From the NCBI RefSeq assembly GCF_000185905.1, contig NC_014923.1, forward strand, positions 3,309,501 through 3,373,500: a stretch of DNA of 64,000 nucleotides, read 5' to 3'. Below, one piece after another: positions 60,194 to 64,000 of the stretch; within the stretch, counting starts at the first letter, position 1, and each line of letters opens with the position of its first letter. The DNA is from Mesorhizobium ciceri biovar biserrulae WSM1271. Lineage in GTDB: Bacteria > Pseudomonadota > Alphaproteobacteria > Rhizobiales > Rhizobiaceae. Made by a program: the position numbers and the translations under genes. The notes under the pieces are model-generated. The model searched no databases, had not been told where the DNA came from, and saw nothing but the letters and a program-made list of their open reading frames with translations.

Positions 60194-61708
60194 ATGACAT
60201 CCAATACAATTTTGCGCGCGGCGCGGCGGACATTCATCGCCGGCGCGGCGGCACTTCTTGTCAGCGCCGTCGCTGTCCCGTCCTTCACGGCGCCGACATT
60301 TGCCGCCGATGGGCCCGCTTCGGTCGCCGATCTGGCGCAAGGCCTGCTCGGCGCGGTGGTCAACATATCGACCTCGCAGACGGTCAAGGGTACCGAAGGC
60401 CCGGGCGCGGTGCCGATGCCGCAATTGCCCGAGGGTTCGCCCTTCCAGGATTTCTTCGACGATTTCTTCAAGAACCGTGGCGGTGACAAGGACAACGGCT
60501 CGCAGAAGGTGCAGTCGCTGGGCTCCGGCTTCGTCATCGATGCCGAGCAAGGCATCGTCGTCACCAACAACCATGTCATTGCCGATGCCGACGACATCGA
60601 GGTCAATTTCTCCGATGGCGTCACCTTGAAGGCGACGCTGGTCGGCACCGACACCAAGACCGATGTCGCCGTGCTCAAGGTCGATCCGAAAGGCCACAAG
60701 CTGACGGCGGTAAAGTTCGGCGATTCCACCAAGATGCGCGTCGGCGACTGGGTGATGGCGATCGGCAATCCGTTCGGCCTCGGCGGCACGGTGACGGTCG
60801 GCATCGTCTCTGCCCGCAACCGCGACATCAATTCCGGCCCCTATGACGACTTCATCCAGACCGATGCCGCGATCAACCGCGGCAATTCCGGCGGACCGCT
60901 GTTCAACAGCGCGGGCGAAGTCATCGGCATCAACACGGCGATCATCTCGCCATCCGGCGGCTCGATCGGCATCGGCTTCTCCATCCCGTCGCAGCTCGCG
61001 TCCGGTGTCGTCGACCAGTTGCGCCAGTTCGGCGAGACGCGGCGCGGCTGGCTCGGCGTGCGCATCCAGCCGGTGACCGACGACATCGCCGAAAGCCTCG
61101 GCATGGCGACCGCAAAGGGTGCGCTGGTTGCCGGCGTGATCAAGGGCGGCCCGGTCGACAATGGCACGATCCAGGCCGGCGACGTCATCATCAAGTTCGA
61201 CGGCAAGGATATTCATGAGATGCGCGACCTGCCACGTGTCGTCGCCGAAAGCCCTGTCGGCAAGGCGGTCGACGTGCTGATCGTGCGCAAGGGCGTTGAA
61301 CAGACGGTGAAAGTGACCCTCGGCCGGCTCGAGGATGGCGAGAAGGCCGCCAACGCCGAGGAGGGCAACACCGATCAGGACAAGGGCGACAAGGCTCCGG
61401 CCGTTTCCACTGCTTCGGTGCTCGGCATGACGGTCGGCGAACTGAACGACGAGACACGCAAGAAGTTCAGCATTGCGGCCGATGTTTCGGGCGTCGTCAT
61501 CACCGACGTCACCAAGGACTCGGCCGCCGCCGAACGCGGCATCCAGCCCGGCGAGGTGATCACCGAGATCGCACAGGAATCGGTTGCTACCCCCAAGGAC
61601 GTCATGGACCGGATCGGCGCCTTGAAGGAACAGGGGCGCAAGAATGCGTTGCTGATGCTGGCCTCGAAGACCGGCGAGCTCAGGTTCGTGACGATCAGGA
61701 TGGACTGA
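60194..61708 (+). CDS. Do/DegP family periplasmic serine protease
   Basis: The 504-residue protein has a signal sequence (RTFIAGAAALLVSAVAVPS). The trypsin-like domain has the triad His127 (VVTNNHVIAD), Asp157 (TKTDVAVLKVD) and Ser232 (INRGNSGGPLFN). Two PDZ domains follow (about 290-370 and 410-500). It degrades or refolds damaged envelope proteins. The position after hflKC is conserved in Rhizobiales. Confidence 0.95.
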   Translation: MTSNTILRAARRTFIAGAAALLVSAVAVPSFTAPTFAADGPASVADLAQGLLGAVVNISTSQTVKGTEGPGAVPMPQLPEGSPFQDFFDDFFKNRGGDKDNGSQKVQSLGSGFVIDAEQGIVVTNNHVIADADDIEVNFSDGVTLKATLVGTDTKTDVAVLKVDPKGHKLTAVKFGDSTKMRVGDWVMAIGNPFGLGGTVTVGIVSARNRDINSGPYDDFIQTDAAINRGNSGGPLFNSAGEVIGINTAIISPSGGSIGIGFSIPSQLASGVVDQLRQFGETRRGWLGVRIQPVTDDIAESLGMATAKGALVAGVIKGGPVDNGTIQAGDVIIKFDGKDIHEMRDLPRVVAESPVGKAVDVLIVRKGVEQTVKVTLGRLEDGEKAANAEEGNTDQDKGDKAPAVSTASVLGMTVGELNDETRKKFSIAADVSGVVITDVTKDSAAAERGIQPGEVITEIAQESVATPKDVMDRIGALKEQGRKNALLMLASKTGELRFVTIRMD

Positions 61709-61740
61709 GGTCCGGAAGATCGACAACACGACAACACTGA

Positions 61741-61770
61741 AAAAAGGGCGGCTAGCGAGCTGCCCTTTTT
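61741..61770. terminator. Bidirectional intrinsic terminator
   Basis: AAAAAGGGC (61741-61749) pairs with GCCCTTTTT (61762-61770); the stem extends inward with G-T, G-C and C-G pairs to 12 bp and a 6-base loop. It ends in T on both strands, serving degP from the left and the GNAT gene from the right. The GNAT stop codon (61752-61754) lies inside the stem. Confidence 0.9.
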
Positions 61771-62324
61771 CTTGCCTGCCAGTCCTGGCGCGACAGTCTG
61801 TAGAGGACATGCCGTTTGAGATGCGGATGGCTGTCGGGAATGCTGGGGTGGTCGAAATCGCCGGACGGATCCGCGCTCATGCCGAGGCGTTGCATGACGG
61901 CGGTGGAGCGGCGGTTGGCCGCGACGGCGAATGACACGATTTCATCGAGGCCAAGTGTCTCGAAGCCGTAGGCCAGCCACGCTTCGGCTGCCTCGGTGAC
62001 ATAGCCTTTGCCCCAGAACTCAGGTGCCAGCCGCCAGCCGATCTCGATGGTGCCGGCTGGCAGGGATGGCACATGATCGGTGTCGAGGAGACCGATGAAG
62101 CCGATGCATTCACCGGTGGCGGTGATCTCGGCGGCAGCAAAACCGTATCCGTCCTTCGTGGTCCAGGCCCGGAGCTCGTCCATCTTGGCATCCGCCTGGG
62201 CGCGGTCACGGCGGAATGGAAAGAACTCCATCACCCGGTCGTCGGAGTTGATGCGGTGGAACAGGTCGCGGTCGCGATCCTCCCAGTTGCGCAGGATCAG
62301 GCGCTCGGTACGCATTGGTTTCAT
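61752..62324 (-). CDS. GNAT family N-acetyltransferase (RimJ/RimL-like)
   Basis: The protein has 190 residues. MRTERLILRNWEDRDRDLFH opens the fold, TGECIGFIGL and IEIGWRLAPEFWGKGYVTEA give the acetyl-CoA loop (Q/R-x-x-G-x-G/A variant), and NRRSTAVMQRLGM the C-terminal helix. It is of the Acetyltransf_3 class, which acetylates protein N-termini, aminoacyl groups or small amines. Its start overlaps the serB stop by four bases (ATGA, 62321-62324), so it is coupled to serB. Confidence 0.9.
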   Translation of the reverse strand: MKPMRTERLILRNWEDRDRDLFHRINSDDRVMEFFPFRRDRAQADAKMDELRAWTTKDGYGFAAAEITATGECIGFIGLLDTDHVPSLPAGTIEIGWRLAPEFWGKGYVTEAAEAWLAYGFETLGLDEIVSFAVAANRRSTAVMQRLGMSADPSGDFDHPSIPDSHPHLKRHVLYRLSRQDWQARKRAAR

Positions 62325-63208
62325 TGCACAAAGTCCTCCTGCCTGTAGCCCTGCATATAGAGCAGCGCGGTCAGGTCGCCATGATCGATGCGGACCTTGG
62401 CCTGTGCCGCCACCGTCGGCTTGGCGTGAAGCGCGACACCGGTACCGGCAAGGCGGATCATGTCGAGATCATTGGCGCCGTCACCGACGGCAATGGCGTC
62501 GGCGGGCGTCAGGCCGAGGCGCGCTGAAATTTCGATCAACGCGTCGGCCTTGGCGGCGCGGCCGAGGATAGGTTCGCCGACCAGGCCGGTGAAGCGCCCG
62601 TCCTGCTCGAGCAGGCGATTGGCGCGGTTCTCCTGGAAGCCGAGCATTGCGGCGATTCGCGTCGTGAAGACCTCGAACCCGCCAGACACGAGTGCCGTCC
62701 AGGCACCGTTGGCGCGCATGGTCCGGACCAGAACACGGCCGCCCGAGGCCAGCGTCAGGCGATTGGCGACGATGCGATCGACCACGGCGGCGTCGAGGCC
62801 CTTCAGCAACGCCACCCGCTCGCGCAAAGCCGGTTCGAAGGCGATCTCGCCATTCATGGATCGCGCGGTAATCGTGGCAACATGATCCTTGACGCCGATC
62901 TCGTCGGCCAGCTCGTCGATGCATTCCTGGTCGATCATGGTCGAATCCATGTCGGCGATCAGGATTTTCTTGCGGCGGGTTTCTGCCTCTTGGACGATCA
63001 CGTCGACCGCCTCGCTGGCGAGTGCCGTGCGCAAGACGGCACTCGCAGCGGCCGCGTCGGCTGCCTCAGGCAGGACGAGATCGCAGGCGATACCTTCGGC
63101 CAGCCAGACAACAGCGCTTGCGCCGACCGACCGTGAGGCCATATTCGCAAGCGACAGCGACAAAGCGTGCTCAGTGGGACGGGAAACAAGCGTGGCGATG
63201 AGCGGCAT
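62321..63208 (-). CDS. serB: Phosphoserine phosphatase
   Basis: The protein has 295 residues from ATG 63208 (MPLIATLVSRP is the usual SerB start). An N-terminal ACT-like domain (1-75) is followed by the HAD core: nucleophile Asp86 and Asp88 (DMDSTMID), VSGGFEVFT, and the metal-binding VGDGANDLDMI. It makes L-serine from phosphoserine. The start region overlaps the opposite-strand miaA start. Confidence 0.95.
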   Translation of the reverse strand: MPLIATLVSRPTEHALSLSLANMASRSVGASAVVWLAEGIACDLVLPEAADAAAASAVLRTALASEAVDVIVQEAETRRKKILIADMDSTMIDQECIDELADEIGVKDHVATITARSMNGEIAFEPALRERVALLKGLDAAVVDRIVANRLTLASGGRVLVRTMRANGAWTALVSGGFEVFTTRIAAMLGFQENRANRLLEQDGRFTGLVGEPILGRAAKADALIEISARLGLTPADAIAVGDGANDLDMIRLAGTGVALHAKPTVAAQAKVRIDHGDLTALLYMQGYRQEDFVQ

Positions 63209-64000
63209 GGAACATTCCGGCGGGCAGGCGGGCAAGGGCCGCGTGAAGAACGCGATCCTGATAGCCGGGCCGACCGCCAGCGGCAAGTCGGCGCTTGCGC
63301 TCGATCTGGCCGAGCGCAGGGGTGGCGTGATCGTCAATACGGATTCCATGCAGGGCTATTCGGTGCTCGACGTGCTGACTGCCCGGCCGGAGGCGGCCGA
63401 CCTCGCCCGCGCACCGCATTTCCTCTACGGCCATGTCCATCCGGCGACACCCTATTCCACCGGCGCCTGGCTGCGCGACGTGATGAAACTGATCGACGAC
63501 GGCACATTCTCCGAACGGACAGCGATTTTTGTCGGCGGCACCGGGCTCTATTTTCGCGCATTGGCCGAGGGCATTTCGGAAATGCCCGACATTCCGCAAC
63601 GGGTCCGCGACCGTTGGCGCTACGAATTGAAGGAGCAGGGCGCCGTCAAGCTGCACAGCCTGCTGCTGCGCGAGGATTCGGCGGCCGCCATGATGCTCAA
63701 GCCAACCGACAGCCAGCGCATCGTGCGGGCATTGGAGGTTCTCGATGCGTCTGGCCGTTCGATCCTGGAATGGCAGGCAGAGCGCGGCCAGCCGCTCATC
63801 GACAGGCAAAGCGCGCATTTCCTGGTGATCGAGCCGGATCGGGCGGCGTTGGTCGGACGCATCGACAAACGCTTCGACCAAATGCTGGACAAGGGCGCGC
63901 TGGACGAGGTCAAGCGGCTTGCGGCACTTGGCCTCGATCCCGAATTGCCGGCGATGAAAGCGATCGGCGTTCGCGAACTGCAGGCGGCGATGGCCGGAGG
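63198..64000 (+). CDS. miaA: tRNA dimethylallyltransferase (partial at the window end)
   Basis: From ATG 63198 the frame is open to the window edge (267 codons). P-loop GPTASGKS at 24-31, NTDSMQGYSVLDVLTARP (tRNA/DMAPP region), FVGGTGLYFRALAEG and AIGVRELQAA are diagnostic of MiaA. It adds the isopentenyl group to A37 of tRNAs reading UNN codons. A GTG at 63243 (VKNAILIAGP) is a shorter alternative that would avoid overlap with serB. The 3' end and the probable ilvI/ilvH genes lie outside. Confidence 0.94.
   Translation, partial: MSGMEHSGGQAGKGRVKNAILIAGPTASGKSALALDLAERRGGVIVNTDSMQGYSVLDVLTARPEAADLARAPHFLYGHVHPATPYSTGAWLRDVMKLIDDGTFSERTAIFVGGTGLYFRALAEGISEMPDIPQRVRDRWRYELKEQGAVKLHSLLLREDSAAAMMLKPTDSQRIVRALEVLDASGRSILEWQAERGQPLIDRQSAHFLVIEPDRAALVGRIDKRFDQMLDKGALDEVKRLAALGLDPELPAMKAIGVRELQAAMAG

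Overview
The window is a 64 kb piece of a GC-rich (about 62-65 % by eye) alphaproteobacterial chromosome, most likely Mesorhizobium or a close Phyllobacteriaceae/Rhizobiales relative. The evidence is the circularly permuted two-piece tmRNA with tag ANDNYAEARLAA, the hflK-hflC-DUF2065-degP and serB/miaA neighbourhoods, an alpha-type SspB with DUF4169 and ribbon-helix-helix neighbours, cobF, and palindromic intergenic repeats of rhizobial type. It reads as core chromosome with small accessory insertions. I see no rRNA, tRNA, transposase, integrase, CRISPR array, or nod/nif gene.

Layout. 1-9.8 kb: end of a hexapeptide acetyltransferase, a small secreted protein, an outer-membrane barrel, a low-affinity iron permease-like protein, an SDR, a TMEM175-like channel, an SH3 protein, MFS and MATE transporters and a secreted phytase-like esterase. 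10-14.5 kb: a dimethylglycine/sarcosine dehydrogenase-like flavoprotein paired with a non-pyrrolysine MttB-family methyltransferase, then an orphan encapsulated-ferritin-like gene. 14.6-20.8 kb: a LacI regulator divergent from a sugar or polyol operon (Gfo/Idh oxidoreductase, TIM-barrel isomerase, CUT2 ABC transporter), with tandem operators between them. 20.85-22.1 kb: a low-GC islet with one DUF4062 gene, bounded by two copies of the 3' end of uvrD. 22-36 kb: uvrD, a DUF2059 protein, PQQ glucose dehydrogenase, dienelactone hydrolase, a LOV-histidine kinase and response regulator pair, an EamA exporter with an Lrp regulator, a thioesterase and a D-lactate dehydrogenase-like enzyme. 36-47 kb: Dyp peroxidase, a giant AsmA protein with a TolA-like tail, MarR/ClC, the sspB cluster, and TetR/Bcr-type MFS.

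47-64 kb: a solitary second acetolactate synthase behind an ilv-type attenuator with a probably leaderless leader peptide, a frameshifted ATPase next to ssrA, thyA, a molybdate locus (mop | modABC-modE) in which the ModE DNA-binding and Mop domains are separate genes, an octamer repeat array, cobF, folA, hflKC, degP, serB and the start of miaA.

The items most worth following are the DUF4062 islet at the uvrD 3' end, the ilv attenuator before a lone ALS large subunit, the orphan encapsulated-ferritin gene, the MttB-like/flavoprotein pair without a corrinoid protein, the split ModE, and the octamer array. Coordinates of RNA ends and regulatory sites are approximate. All family assignments come from reading motifs, not from searches.
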